A stretch of DNA of 64,000 bases from Dehalococcoidales bacterium. GTDB taxonomy: Bacteria > Chloroflexota > Dehalococcoidia > Dehalococcoidales > UBA5627. A model generated the notes under the pieces. That model had not been told where the DNA came from and did no database searches. It saw only the letters and a list, made by a program, of their open reading frames with translations. Shown here piece by piece: positions 46,345 to 55,483 of the stretch. Numbering within the stretch: the first letter of the stretch is position 1; each line of letters starts with the position of its first letter. The stretch is taken from NCBI GenBank assembly GCA_041656115.1, contig JBBAED010000002.1:124001-188000 (forward strand). Reading direction: 5' to 3'. The translations under genes were made by a program, and so were the position numbers.

Positions 46345-47790
46345 TTAATTTGTTTTGTGAGAAAGGCCGCCCATCTCGTTTTCTTGGTCATCGTCCTTTC
46401 TTCTGCGGCCGAAAATCAAAAAGAATATAGACCCAAGCAAAGGCAGAGCAAACGCAGTGGTAATAATTCCCCACAAAAGATGTTGGTTAATCCCGCCGGG
46501 GGAAGGAGCGATTGAAGTTGTTTCGGTGAGGCTCGGAATCATAACCCTGTACAGCGAAAGATGGGTCAGATAGACGGTTATTACATTGTTTTCGGTATCA
46601 ACAAAGCTTTCCAAGGCAACCCATTCATTTTTGCTGTCATCATAGAAGGCAACGTAAATATCTTCTTCGTTAACCCCTTCCGGAATATCGCTGTCGTTAT
46701 AATAAAATTTCAAAAACAGCGGCGGGAAAAAAGTTGCCCCTTCGGAATGAAACCTGTATGTCGCCCCCAATCCCTCGGAACCCTGCGGAGGGTCGGGCGG
46801 ATTATTAAAAAGGCATCCGATTAATTCGGCAAGCGGTTCCCCTTCCAGGTTCAATGCTGAAGTACCTTTCGGAATCAGTAAAGACAGTGTTCCGTCCGAG
46901 GATACTATTTCAACATCCTGTTCAATCAAACCGTTATCATCAATAGTGTATTCACTCATATAGCCGTCGCAAAACCCGATAATAATAACGTTGGCGTTAT
47001 TTGTTGTCGTAACGGTTGTTTCGGGCTTTTCGGTCGTTTTTGTATCGGTAGTTGTACCGCCGGTAGGATCGGTGGTTTTAGTTGTTGTAACAATCGGCGG
47101 TGTTGTTGTTTTCTCGGTGGTTGTTGTCGTTTTGGTAGTTGTCACAACCGGCGGCGTCGTCGTTTTGGTTGTTGACGTCGTTGTTTTTTCGGTTGTTGAT
47201 GTTGTAGTCGTTGTTGTTGTTAACGTCGTGGTTGTGGTAGTTGTGGTTGTTATCATACCGGAAAGGGTATAGTTAATATCAAAAGAAAGAATATCCCCCT
47301 GCACGTCGTTACCGGCAGTAGTCGGTAATTCCCACGTCCAAGTCAGGGCAACCGTTTCACCCGGGTTGATATTGGCTATTTTAATATAAGTTGCGCCGTC
47401 CGCGCTTTGCGGAAAGGCTGAGATTAAATTGGGCAGCGTGATATTGGTTTCAACGCGCGGCGACACAACTCCAAAGCGCATATAAAGCGATAACTCGCCC
47501 GGCTCATCGGTGTCGCCCGTTTCGGAACTCGGATTCAAGCCTTCCAAATCAACGATATTGGAAATCCAAATATAAAGGTCACCAACGGAATTGCCGTTAT
47601 TGCGTACGGTAACGTCTTTGGTCCCACTGGCTCCCGGCATAACATCGGATTCGGCCCAAGGCACAGAACCCTCGCCGCCGATAACCAACACCAACGGATC
47701 ATCAGCCAAAACATACGCCTGCGGTGTCATCCCCAACAAGCACATGACAGCCAACAATATCGCAATAAATTTATTTTTAAACAGTTTCAT
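46345..47790 (-). CDS. Membrane-anchored TasA/CalY-domain surface protein
   Basis: A 481-residue exported protein. The signal peptide (FIAILLAVMCLLGMTPQAYVLA) is followed by a TasA/camelysin-like beta domain that ends in the NDVQGD motif also found in the two fibre-like proteins of this locus. A long Thr-rich linker follows, then a domain (SLLIPKGTSALNLEGEPLAE, GATFFPPLFL, YDDSKNEWVALES) shared with the beta-helix protein at 25317, and a C-terminal membrane span with an RRRK tail. Likely the cell-wall or membrane anchor of the fibre. ATG at 47790 has no strong ribosome site; TTG at 47811 is possible. Confidence 0.82.
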   Translation of the reverse strand: MKLFKNKFIAILLAVMCLLGMTPQAYVLADDPLVLVIGGEGSVPWAESDVMPGASGTKDVTVRNNGNSVGDLYIWISNIVDLEGLNPSSETGDTDEPGELSLYMRFGVVSPRVETNITLPNLISAFPQSADGATYIKIANINPGETVALTWTWELPTTAGNDVQGDILSFDINYTLSGMITTTTTTTTTLTTTTTTTSTTEKTTTSTTKTTTPPVVTTTKTTTTTEKTTTPPIVTTTKTTDPTGGTTTDTKTTEKPETTVTTTNNANVIIIGFCDGYMSEYTIDDNGLIEQDVEIVSSDGTLSLLIPKGTSALNLEGEPLAELIGCLFNNPPDPPQGSEGLGATYRFHSEGATFFPPLFLKFYYNDSDIPEGVNEEDIYVAFYDDSKNEWVALESFVDTENNVITVYLTHLSLYRVMIPSLTETTSIAPSPGGINQHLLWGIITTAFALPLLGSIFFLIFGRRRKDDDQENEMGGLSHKTN

Positions 47791-47817
47791 ATTATTTATT
47801 TGCACTTTCAATCGCCG

Positions 47818-50800
47818 TTACGCCGCACCGCCGACTCTAAGAACAGTCCTTGCGCTGACACTACCTGTATAAGCCCCTGTACCGGTTGCCACAACCCTCA
47901 GATAACTATAGTTATACTGAGAATTCTGAATGTAATATGTGTTAGTGGTAGCCCCTGAAATATCGGTAAACGTTGTGCCGGAGCCCGTATCCGAGCGCTG
48001 CCATTGATAAGTAACGGTTGCGGCGGCAGGCGTTAATGCCCCTGCCGTCAGGGTATTCCCGACAAGCGGTGTACCGATAACCGCCGCCATTGCGGTTATC
48101 GGGCAAGCAGTTACCGGACCGACAGCCGCGCTTAAAACCGACTCTGAATATTCACCCGAGCCGATTGCTTCAACCTTAATATATTTATTAAATTCATCAG
48201 CGGTTAACTGATAGGTGCTTGAAGTCGCCCCGCTGATATTGGAATATGTTCCGTCAACGGTATCCGCCTTTTTCCAGCGATAAGTGGCAGTCGCCGCGGC
48301 AGGCGTTAAAGCGCCGGCGGTTAATGTTTGTTCAACCTGTGCCGTGCCGCTGATTGTGCCGATTGCCGTTATCGGTGTCGCTTCGGATACTACCGGGCCG
48401 ATAGCATTACTGTAAACGGTTCCGCTGTAACCGTTGGTACCGGTTGCTTTAACCTTGAAATAATAACCTTCATCGTTTTCGGTAATATTATATGTGTTGT
48501 AAGTAGCGCCGATAATATCGGCATAAGTGCCGTTTTCCGTAGCGCTCTTCTGCCACTGATAAGTAACCGCAGCGCCGGACGGAACCGGAGTTCCGGCAGT
48601 CAACATCTCGCCGACAACGGTCGAGCCGGAAATATTGCCGATGGCGGTAAGCGCAGCCGCCGCTACCGGCCCGATGTAATCACTAAATACAATGCCGGTA
48701 TAAGCGCCCGCGCCGGTTGCCATAAGCTTAATATAATGGTTGCAATCGGCGGCAGTCAGCTTATAAGTACTTGAGGCAGCGCCAACAATATTATCGTATT
48801 CCCCGCTGGCGGTATCGTGTCTTTGCCATTGATAGGTAACCGTAGCCGCGGCAGGCGTTAAAGCGCCGGCGGAAAGGGTTACCCCAACTTCGGCAACACC
48901 GGAAATATCGCCAATCGCGGTAACCGGTGTTGCACTACCGGAAACACGAGCCGATGTAATCGCTTCTACAGAACCGGTATACGCGCCTGTACCGGTAGCA
49001 ACCACCTTAAGGAAACCACCGTTATCGGCTCCGCGCACGGTATGTGTATTTGAGATCGCCCCGCTGATTGGATTCCAAGTATTTCCGTCCCAGTTAGAAA
49101 GATGCCATTGATACGAAACCGTAGCGCCTTGCGGTGTCAACGCACCTGCCGTTAAGGTATAACCTTGGGAAGTTGTACCGATAACCGGGCCAATCGAAAT
49201 TAGCGCCGTCTGTCCTACTGGGCCGCGGTAATCACTGGTAACCGTACCGGAGTAACTGCCCGAACCGGTGGCTTTAACTTTAATATAATAATTAAGATCG
49301 CCTGCCGTTAATATGTAACTGTCGCTGGTTGCGCCGGCGATATTCGAATATGTTCCTTCGGCTGTTTGGCTCCTCATCCACTGCCAGGTAACCGTAGCGT
49401 TGGCAGGCGTTAAGGTACCGGCAACCAGCGTTTGGGCTACCTGCATCGTGCCGTAAATAGCGCCGATAGCGGTTATCGGTGTTTGCGTTCCCGTTATAAC
49501 GCTGATTGTACCAACGTTTACACTGCCCGTATAATAGCCGTTACCGGTCGCAACAACCCGCACGTAGGTGCCTAAATCGTCACCGATAAGCGTATAATTA
49601 TTGGCGGTTGCTCCGCTGATATCTGTCCATACTCCGCTTACTAACCTCTGCCACTGATAATCGGCAGTTGCGGTTGCAGGCGTTAACGCTCCCGCGGTTA
49701 ATGTTTGCCCGACAACTGTCGTACCGATAATCGAACCGATGGCCGTAATTTGACCCTTGGCAATCGGCCCCATATAGGCGCTGGTAACCGTGCCGGAATA
49801 AACGCCCGAACCGGTCGCCTCAACCTTAATATATTTGGTATAGTCGTCATTTGTTAGCGTATAAGTGCTTAATGAAGCGCCGCTAATCGGCAGATAAGTT
49901 CCGCCCGAAGTGTCGCTTCTAAGCCACTTGTAGGTTGCCGTTGCGCCTTGCGGTGTTAAAACGCCAACCGTTAAGAGATGGCCAACCTCGGCAACTCCGC
50001 CGATGGTATCAATTGCCGTAACCGGCGTGGAGCTTTCTTGTACAAGATCGGAGGTAACGGCATCAAGGGTGCCGGTATAAGCGCCCGTGCCGGTCACAAC
50101 AACCCTAAGATAGCGATTGGTGTTGGCTGACCATACCTTATATGTATCGGAAGTAGCCTCAGCATTAGATTCAGTCATACAATTAATCCATGTTCCGTTA
50201 TCGTACTGCTGCCATTGGTAAGTAACCGTTGCTCCGAGCGGATAAACGGTGCCTGCAGTTAAGGTTTGGCCGATAACGGTTGAGCCGATAATCGGGCTGA
50301 TTGAAATCAGTTGTCCGCCGGCGACCTGTGAAGTCGGAGAGCTGGTAACCGTGCCGGAATAGCTTCCGTAACCGGTTGCCTCGACCTTAATATATTGTTC
50401 GTAATCGGCGACGTCCACAACATAGGAATCGGAAGTGGCTCCACTGATTTCGGTATAAGTTCCGTTTTGAGTACTGCTAATCAGCCATTTGTATGTCGCT
50501 GTTCCGTTAGCAGGAGTTAAGTCTGCGGTTAGTGTTTGCCCCACTCCAACCGTTCCGATAATCGAAACCGCAGTTAACGGTATCGAATCGGCAGAAACGG
50601 GGCCAACATAGGCGCTGGCAACACTGCCTTTATATCCGCTTGTACCTGTTGCCATGACCCTTAAATAGTTACTGACATCACCGGCAATTATAGAATATGT
50701 AGTCGAGTTTGCGCCCGAAATATCCGAAAAAGGCGAGCTAATTGATGAGCTTTTTTGCCATTGGTAGGCTACCGAGGCGGCGGCAGGCGTTAAAGACCCT

Positions 50801-51447
50801 GCCGTTAAAACTTGGCCAACCTTAGCCGTTCCGGAAGTGGCGCCGATATCGGTTACTTGAACTGAGCCGCCGTCCAACGAATAATAAACGCGTACCTCTT
50901 CTAAAACGGGGGTCGCTGAATTATCATTAGTTGTAAGGGTGGCGCGCCATTGCATATAACGACCGGCAGGAATGCCTGTTTGAATCGGAGATGTGCCGGA
51001 AGGACTGCTCCAAGAGGGGCTGCCGGAATCCTTGTTAAAGGGGGTATCCGATGCGCGCACTTCAAAGGTGATATCGGTATCGACGGGAAGTGTCGAATCC
51101 CAAATCACCGCATCCCAGCGCGTGCCGCTTTTTTCGCTGTCGAAAACCTGTGAGGTAATAGTGCCGGGGGAGCTAAAAACAGCCAGTTTAATATTGCCGG
51201 GGCTGTCGGCGGAATCGATATTGGAGAACAAACCGGCATCGAACTGACTGCGGTTTGTTTGTCTCCAAAGCCACGATGTCCAAGCGGTAAACTTATTATC
51301 AAGCGAGGTATCGGTATCAAAGAGCCCCATAAAAGCGGAAATAAGCTGTTTTCTGTACATAAATGCCAGAAAGACCGATATGGTTGTCGCTTGTAAAAAT
51401 CTCCGCCTTGTAATAATGGCTTTCTTGTTGTCTTTTTCCGCCATCAT
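47818..51447 (-). CDS. Tat-exported protein with eleven Ig-like repeats
   Basis: A 1209-residue surface protein. The N-terminus has a twin-arginine signal (TRRRFLQATTISVFLAFMYR). Residues about 45-195 are a beta-sandwich-like head. The rest is eleven tandem repeats of about 90 residues with the pattern ITAIG-x-IxGT-x-VGQTLTAG, ATVTYQWQ, ISGAT, YIKVxATG-x-G-x-Y-x-G-x-V. These look like bacterial Ig-like domains of the A9/AIR9 kind. There is no C-terminal anchor, so the uncleaved signal or a partner may hold it. It lies 6 bases after the calY-like gene and directly before the anchor gene. Confidence 0.85.
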   Translation of the reverse strand: MMAEKDNKKAIITRRRFLQATTISVFLAFMYRKQLISAFMGLFDTDTSLDNKFTAWTSWLWRQTNRSQFDAGLFSNIDSADSPGNIKLAVFSSPGTITSQVFDSEKSGTRWDAVIWDSTLPVDTDITFEVRASDTPFNKDSGSPSWSSPSGTSPIQTGIPAGRYMQWRATLTTNDNSATPVLEEVRVYYSLDGGSVQVTDIGATSGTAKVGQVLTAGSLTPAAASVAYQWQKSSSISSPFSDISGANSTTYSIIAGDVSNYLRVMATGTSGYKGSVASAYVGPVSADSIPLTAVSIIGTVGVGQTLTADLTPANGTATYKWLISSTQNGTYTEISGATSDSYVVDVADYEQYIKVEATGYGSYSGTVTSSPTSQVAGGQLISISPIIGSTVIGQTLTAGTVYPLGATVTYQWQQYDNGTWINCMTESNAEATSDTYKVWSANTNRYLRVVVTGTGAYTGTLDAVTSDLVQESSTPVTAIDTIGGVAEVGHLLTVGVLTPQGATATYKWLRSDTSGGTYLPISGASLSTYTLTNDDYTKYIKVEATGSGVYSGTVTSAYMGPIAKGQITAIGSIIGTTVVGQTLTAGALTPATATADYQWQRLVSGVWTDISGATANNYTLIGDDLGTYVRVVATGNGYYTGSVNVGTISVITGTQTPITAIGAIYGTMQVAQTLVAGTLTPANATVTWQWMRSQTAEGTYSNIAGATSDSYILTAGDLNYYIKVKATGSGSYSGTVTSDYRGPVGQTALISIGPVIGTTSQGYTLTAGALTPQGATVSYQWHLSNWDGNTWNPISGAISNTHTVRGADNGGFLKVVATGTGAYTGSVEAITSARVSGSATPVTAIGDISGVAEVGVTLSAGALTPAAATVTYQWQRHDTASGEYDNIVGAASSTYKLTAADCNHYIKLMATGAGAYTGIVFSDYIGPVAAAALTAIGNISGSTVVGEMLTAGTPVPSGAAVTYQWQKSATENGTYADIIGATYNTYNITENDEGYYFKVKATGTNGYSGTVYSNAIGPVVSEATPITAIGTISGTAQVEQTLTAGALTPAAATATYRWKKADTVDGTYSNISGATSSTYQLTADEFNKYIKVEAIGSGEYSESVLSAAVGPVTACPITAMAAVIGTPLVGNTLTAGALTPAAATVTYQWQRSDTGSGTTFTDISGATTNTYYIQNSQYNYSYLRVVATGTGAYTGSVSARTVLRVGGAA
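47821..50830 (-). repeat. Eleven tandem coding repeats of about 270 bases
   Basis: Direct repeats inside the 1209-residue gene encoding the roughly 90-residue Ig-like units. Copies are diverged but share the same codon-level blocks such as those coding LTAGALTPAAATVTYQWQ. Confidence 0.85.
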
Positions 51448-51453
51448 ACAATC

Positions 51454-52149
51454 CTAATTGATTATTTGTTCCAATATAAAGGTAATATCAATCTGCGCGC
51501 TATCACCCTGCACTGCGTTGATATTGGTATCGTTCGGCAAAGACCAAGTCAGCAAATAAACGACAGTATCGTTTGTGCCGTCTTTGGCATCCATTGTCAG
51601 GTTTTGAGCATCCAGTACAGCCTCCAGGCCGCTGATTGCGACCGGATTGCCGTTTGAGCCCAAGATATAAGTAAAGTTAGATTCGGCTGCCGCTTGTGTC
51701 GCTCCCGCACCGCGCTGAAGGGTTACCTTTAAGAAGATATCCAAATCACCCGTGTCGTCGCCGTTATGATCGTTAACGCCGGTTTTTTCTTCCGGTTCGG
51801 TAACTTCGCCTTCATCGAAGGTTAGGAGACTATCAATTGTTAATTTGCCCGGTATATTACCGTTATTGGAAAGCACCCACTTAATAGTACCTGTTTCGCC
51901 GGGTAAAATGCAATCAAAAACGACCTTGCCGTTGATACCGTTGCCACCGGCTGTAACGGTATAGTCTGAGGCATCGCCCGAGTACGAGCCGGATGCTGTG
52001 GAGATTAAATCCAAAGTGCCGGCGGTAAGCTCGTTACCGGTTGAGGTTTCGGTATCTCTGAAATAGGCATACGTTCCCCCTACTATGCCTACTAACAAGC
52101 ATAGGGCCAGTATGATTCCTAAGATTAAGCCCAATGTTTTGTTGCTCAT
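51454..52149 (-). CDS. TasA/camelysin-like fibre protein 1
   Basis: A 231-residue exported protein with a SipW-type signal (hydrophobic core GLILGIILALCLLVGIVGG, then TYAYFRDTETSTGNELTAGTLDL). A beta-sandwich domain ends with NAVQGDSAQIDITF. This is the TasA/CalY layout. It follows a 265-base gap from the other fibre gene. Likely a fibre subunit or capping protein. Confidence 0.86.
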   Translation of the reverse strand: MSNKTLGLILGIILALCLLVGIVGGTYAYFRDTETSTGNELTAGTLDLISTASGSYSGDASDYTVTAGGNGINGKVVFDCILPGETGTIKWVLSNNGNIPGKLTIDSLLTFDEGEVTEPEEKTGVNDHNGDDTGDLDIFLKVTLQRGAGATQAAAESNFTYILGSNGNPVAISGLEAVLDAQNLTMDAKDGTNDTVVYLLTWSLPNDTNINAVQGDSAQIDITFILEQIIN

Positions 52150-52300
52150 TTAATGATACCTTTTAATTTCCTTTTGTTTACCTTGTGCCACTAAGTGTTA
52201 CTACTGTTATTTTTACCTTTGGTTAAAGTAACCCGGCACTATAAACCTGTTAAGTGTTTTTAACCTGCCGTTTTGGCAAACCGCAGCCTGCCACCTACTA

Positions 52301-52334
52301 CCCCCCTTGTTTTCGGGTTCGATTACAAGGGGGG
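52301..52334 (-). other. Strong hairpin between the two fibre genes
   Basis: CCCCCCTTGT (52301-52310) and ACAAGGGGGG (52325-52334) form a perfect 10-bp stem with a 14-base loop. No T-run follows on either strand, so it is more likely an mRNA stabiliser, processing or partial-termination site than a full terminator. Confidence 0.6.
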
Positions 52335-52414
52335 CAGTGATTCTAAACGGCTAATCTTTTAAGCTTTAAAGAATTAACTTTAAGCAAGTTTTAAAAGTCC
52401 AAATGTTTTGTTAA

Positions 52415-53074
52415 TTAGTCATCCAAGTGCTGACCGGAATTCTGGAATAAGCCAAAGGTAACTGTTACGTCAACTACGTCACCCTGAATACCGTTACCGG
52501 TAGCAGTGGGTATTGAGACTTCGATGTAAAAATCTTTTTCATCACCTTTGTCTATACCGGCGAGACCTTTAATAATTACTCCATTCAGTTCGTCCATTGT
52601 AATTTTGCCATCATTATTTCCAGCAACATCTGCTGCTTTTATATCGAGGTTAACGAATGCGCCAGAATCTTTATCAAGCAAGTCAACAGCACCATAGGTT
52701 AATTTCGTAATCTCAAGCCAAGTCGCCGCGTCAATATCTGTTTTGTCGATACCAAGATAATCGTAATCATCTTCGTTGGTGTAGTCGACCTCAAATTTAA
52801 TATCAACACTCGCGCCATCAACGTTGCCGGCGTTTTTAAGGGTTACAGTTCCATCCTTTATATCTCCGGGTGCCAAATCATCGCCCCCGAAACTGCCAGT
52901 TACACCGCCGTCCACAAAATCGCCTAAGCCATCCTTTAACTTGAGGTCTAAAATACCGGCAGTAAATATGTTATCCGTGCTTGTTTCTGCATCGCTAAAG
53001 TATGCCCAGGTGCCGCCGATTACCAAACCGATAATCATTAAAGCTGTAATTGATAAACTAAAAATCTTTTTCAT
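52415..53074 (-). CDS. TasA/camelysin-like fibre protein 2
   Basis: A 219-residue exported protein: MKKIFSLSITALMIIGLVIGG signal, TWAYFSDAETSTDNIFTAGILDL, a beta domain and the NGIQGDVVDVTVTF end. Strong TasA/CalY match. It is the gene nearest sipW, and a purine-rich 5' region leads to GGGAGAAAG before the ATG. Confidence 0.88.
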   Translation of the reverse strand: MKKIFSLSITALMIIGLVIGGTWAYFSDAETSTDNIFTAGILDLKLKDGLGDFVDGGVTGSFGGDDLAPGDIKDGTVTLKNAGNVDGASVDIKFEVDYTNEDDYDYLGIDKTDIDAATWLEITKLTYGAVDLLDKDSGAFVNLDIKAADVAGNNDGKITMDELNGVIIKGLAGIDKGDEKDFYIEVSIPTATGNGIQGDVVDVTVTFGLFQNSGQHLDD

Positions 53075-53260
53075 TTCTTTCTCCCTTTTTTATTTTTTTA
53101 ATTTTTAATTTTTTTTTTAATTCTTGTTTTCTAAATTGTTAACCGTTTGTAGTTTCTTTTTAATTTGTTTCCTTTTTCATTTTCATCTTCATTATTCTGT
53201 CTTCCTCTATAAGCCCCCTCCCTCCTTGATATCGCTAAATTTTCTTGTTTGCTTTTTAAG

Positions 53261-53297
53261 GGCAGCTTCCTCAAATTCATAACATGTTAAAGCTGCC
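53261..53297 (-). other. Inverted repeat between sipW and the fibre gene
   Basis: GGCAGCTT (53261-53268) and AAGCTGCC (53290-53297) are perfect complements around a 21-base loop that itself contains the palindrome TAACATGTTA (53280-53289). No T-run. It may separate expression of the peptidase from the abundant fibre protein. Confidence 0.45.
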
Positions 53298-53327
53298 GTG
53301 CCTGCCTCGTTCAGAGGTAATTTAAAT

Positions 53328-53816
53328 CTAAGCTGTTGTTTTATGCATTACCTCCTTAACGATCTCTCTAAATATCAAACCGACAAATATAATTGCGGGA
53401 ACAATCACCACTAAGTACCAACCGAGCTTTGTGCGCATAAAGTTAACGAGATAGCCCAGTTTGGGTATTTTGAAAATATAGGCACCGACAATCTGAGAAC
53501 CGACAATCGTTTCGCTGTCTTTAACCGCATCGCCCTTGATGGTGTAAGCGCCGTCCTCGACGGAAACCACGCGATGGGTAACAAGCTCGCTCCCGTGCCT
53601 GTAGGTAACTATTGAACCGGGTCCGACACCGCCGGATAAGAACCCGCCTACGGGGCCGGTAACAATAACATCACCCAAATTAAGGGCGGGAACCATACTC
53701 TCACTCTTAACCATATACATATTATGGTTAGGTGAAAAATAGATAAAAGCTAATCCGGTTACCGTTAGTGCCAAAATTATAGAAATAATCCATGTAAATA
53801 TTTTCATAACACTCAA
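53328..53816 (-). CDS. sipW: SipW-type signal peptidase I
   Basis: A 162-residue ER-type (archaeal-like) signal peptidase. An N-terminal membrane span (about 8-28) is followed by the nucleophile in SESMVPAL (Ser40), then GSIVTYRHG, THRVVSVE (catalytic His) and IKGDAVKDSE, and a second span near the C-terminus. In Bacillus SipW cleaves TasA and camelysin precursors, and such substrates are encoded downstream here. Confidence 0.9.
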   Translation of the reverse strand: MSVMKIFTWIISIILALTVTGLAFIYFSPNHNMYMVKSESMVPALNLGDVIVTGPVGGFLSGGVGPGSIVTYRHGSELVTHRVVSVEDGAYTIKGDAVKDSETIVGSQIVGAYIFKIPKLGYLVNFMRTKLGWYLVVIVPAIIFVGLIFREIVKEVMHKTTA

Positions 53817-53840
53817 AATGTTTAAATTACTTTTTTTTAA

Positions 53841-54173
53841 TCAGTTCCCGTTGCAACAAGGCAACCCGTTGTTTTCAACCTCTTCAACCTCGCAGTTGTA
53901 AGCCTTAAGCATTTGCCCGATTGTGACCTCTCCGATAACATCCTCACGCATGGTGGCTTCGGGATGGACGATGTAATAATTGCATCTGCCTTCTTTAACT
54001 TTCGTTAGGAAACCGGATTTGGCAAGGTTATCAATAATAATACTGACGCCCCTGATGCTTAAATCGGTTACCTCGGCAATTTTCTGCATCGTACTCCGCG
54101 GATTTTGCGCAATGTAAGCAAACACAACACCGTGACTGGTTAAAAAAGACCAATTCCTGTTATCCATACTCAT
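53841..54173 (-). CDS. Winged-helix regulator of the SipW/TasA locus
   Basis: A 110-residue protein. A MarR/ArsR-like winged helix occupies residues 10-75 (GVVFAYIAQNPRSTMQKIAEVTDLSIRGVSIIIDNLAKSGFLTKVKEG). The C-terminal tail ends PCCNGN, a possible metal or redox site. It is the first gene of the locus and its promoter carries a palindrome, so autoregulation is likely. Confidence 0.82.
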   Translation of the reverse strand: MSMDNRNWSFLTSHGVVFAYIAQNPRSTMQKIAEVTDLSIRGVSIIIDNLAKSGFLTKVKEGRCNYYIVHPEATMREDVIGEVTIGQMLKAYNCEVEEVENNGLPCCNGN

Positions 54174-54260
54174 TTGCTTATACCCTTCCTTTAGTATTAC
54201 CGCACTTCTAATGCCCTAATTTTGTTACTTGCATTTCGGTACTGGTAATTTACTTCTATT

Positions 54261-54289
54261 ACTATAGTACTATTTTTTTTATTTGTCAA
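54261..54289 (-). promoter_or_regulatory. Promoter of the fibre locus with operator palindrome
   Basis: On the minus strand TTGACA (54284-54289), 17 bases, TATAGT (54261-54266). The perfect palindrome ATAGTACTAT (54264-54273) covers part of the -10 and the spacer. Confidence 0.75.
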
Positions 54290-54337
54290 GTGCTTTAATA
54301 CTATGCCTAAAAGCCCTGTTTTGTGCCTAATTTAGCG

Positions 54338-54347
54338 ATAGTACTAT
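54338..54347. promoter_or_regulatory. Second ATAGTACTAT palindrome
   Basis: An identical copy of the palindrome in the fibre-locus promoter, 74 bases further toward trxB. A partial TACTAT half-site lies between them at 54299-54304. Confidence 0.6.
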
Positions 54348-54503
54348 ATGAACCGGTGATAAAATACCCCCTGCCGCTAAAAAACTTTTTAGAAATTGCG
54401 GAAAATATTTTTAATTTGCCACAGAGTGCGATGATTGGTAATATCTATATTAAGAATAATTACTTTTTTAAGGTTAAAATTTTAGGTTAAGGAGTACCCT
54501 ATT

Positions 54504-55439
54504 ATGAGTAAGCTGTACGATATTATTATTATCGGCGGAGGGCCCGCCGGTCTGACCGCCGGACTTTACGCCTCACGCAACAAACATTCGACCCTCTTAA
54601 TTGAAAAGGGGCTAATCGGCGGAATTACCAACGAAACCGAAAAAATCGATAACTACCCCGGTTTTCCGCAAGGCATCAGCGGTATGGATTTAACCAACCT
54701 GATGCACGAACAAGCCCTGCTTTACGGAACGGAAGTCGTAAACGACGGCGTAACAGCGGTAACCATTAAAGACAATATTAAAACGGTTAAAACATCAGGC
54801 GGCGATTATTCCGCCAAGGCGCTTATTATTACCGGCGGTTCTGAAAGACGCAAAATGAATGCCGTCGGCGAAAATGAATTCAGCGGTAAGGGCGTTTCGT
54901 ACTGCGCCACTTGCGACGGACCTTTTTTCCGCGATAAAACGGTGGCGGTGGTGGGGGGCGGCAACGCCGCTCTGTACGAAGCATTGCATATGGCCAAGTT
55001 TGCATCTAAAGTCTTTTTAATCCACCGCCGCGATGAGTTTAGGGCAACGCCGGTGGTTCAGGATAAAGTTTTTGCCGAACCGAAGATTGAAATTATTTGG
55101 AACGGCGTTATTAAAGAGGTTAGCGGCGAAATGTTTGTAAAGCAAATCAGGCTTGCCGATACCAAAACCGGCGAGGAATCTTTAATTAACGTTGACGGGG
55201 TTTTTGTTTCGATCGGGCTTGTTCCGAGTACCGACTACTTAAAAGATATTGTAACCTTAAACGAGAGGGGCTCGGTGATTGTTAACGACCGAATGGAAAC
55301 CGGGGTGCCGGGAATTTATGCCGCCGGTGATATCCGCGCAAACTCAATCCGCCAAGTGGTCTCCGCTGCCGGTGACGGGGCGGTTGCCGCAATTTCTGCC
55401 GGAGATTATGTTGAAAATCGGTTTAATCCGCAACCTTAA
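54504..55439 (+). CDS. trxB: Thioredoxin-disulfide reductase
   Basis: A 311-residue NADPH-dependent flavoprotein. FAD motif GGGPAGLTAGLYASR at the N-terminus, redox pair CATCDG (about 134-139), NADPH motif GGGNAALYEA, and the C-terminal AAGDIR flavin segment. Normal length. AAGGAG precedes the ATG. Confidence 0.93.
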   Translation: MSKLYDIIIIGGGPAGLTAGLYASRNKHSTLLIEKGLIGGITNETEKIDNYPGFPQGISGMDLTNLMHEQALLYGTEVVNDGVTAVTIKDNIKTVKTSGGDYSAKALIITGGSERRKMNAVGENEFSGKGVSYCATCDGPFFRDKTVAVVGGGNAALYEALHMAKFASKVFLIHRRDEFRATPVVQDKVFAEPKIEIIWNGVIKEVSGEMFVKQIRLADTKTGEESLINVDGVFVSIGLVPSTDYLKDIVTLNERGSVIVNDRMETGVPGIYAAGDIRANSIRQVVSAAGDGAVAAISAGDYVENRFNPQP

Positions 55440-55483
55440 TGCAGTATAATATAAGCGAGTATTTTTGTTAAAGGACAAGAGAG

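Larger units (their letters stand above)
54174..54503. other. 330-base regulatory region between the fibre locus and trxB
   Basis: No gene. It holds the minus-strand promoter (54261-54289), two copies of ATAGTACTAT (54264-54273, 54338-54347) and AAGGAG before trxB. A poor TTGTGC-N17-CTATAT for trxB overlaps the second palindrome. Confidence 0.6.

Noticed and set aside
46991..47272. 93-codon Val-rich frame on the plus strand
   Set aside because: It is the complement of the Thr-rich linker codons (ACN read as NGT) of the anchor protein, not a gene.
47821..50830. Possible CRISPR or noncoding repeat array
   Set aside because: The repeats have a period of about 270 bases, keep the reading frame and encode a protein domain. 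There are no short identical repeats with unique spacers.
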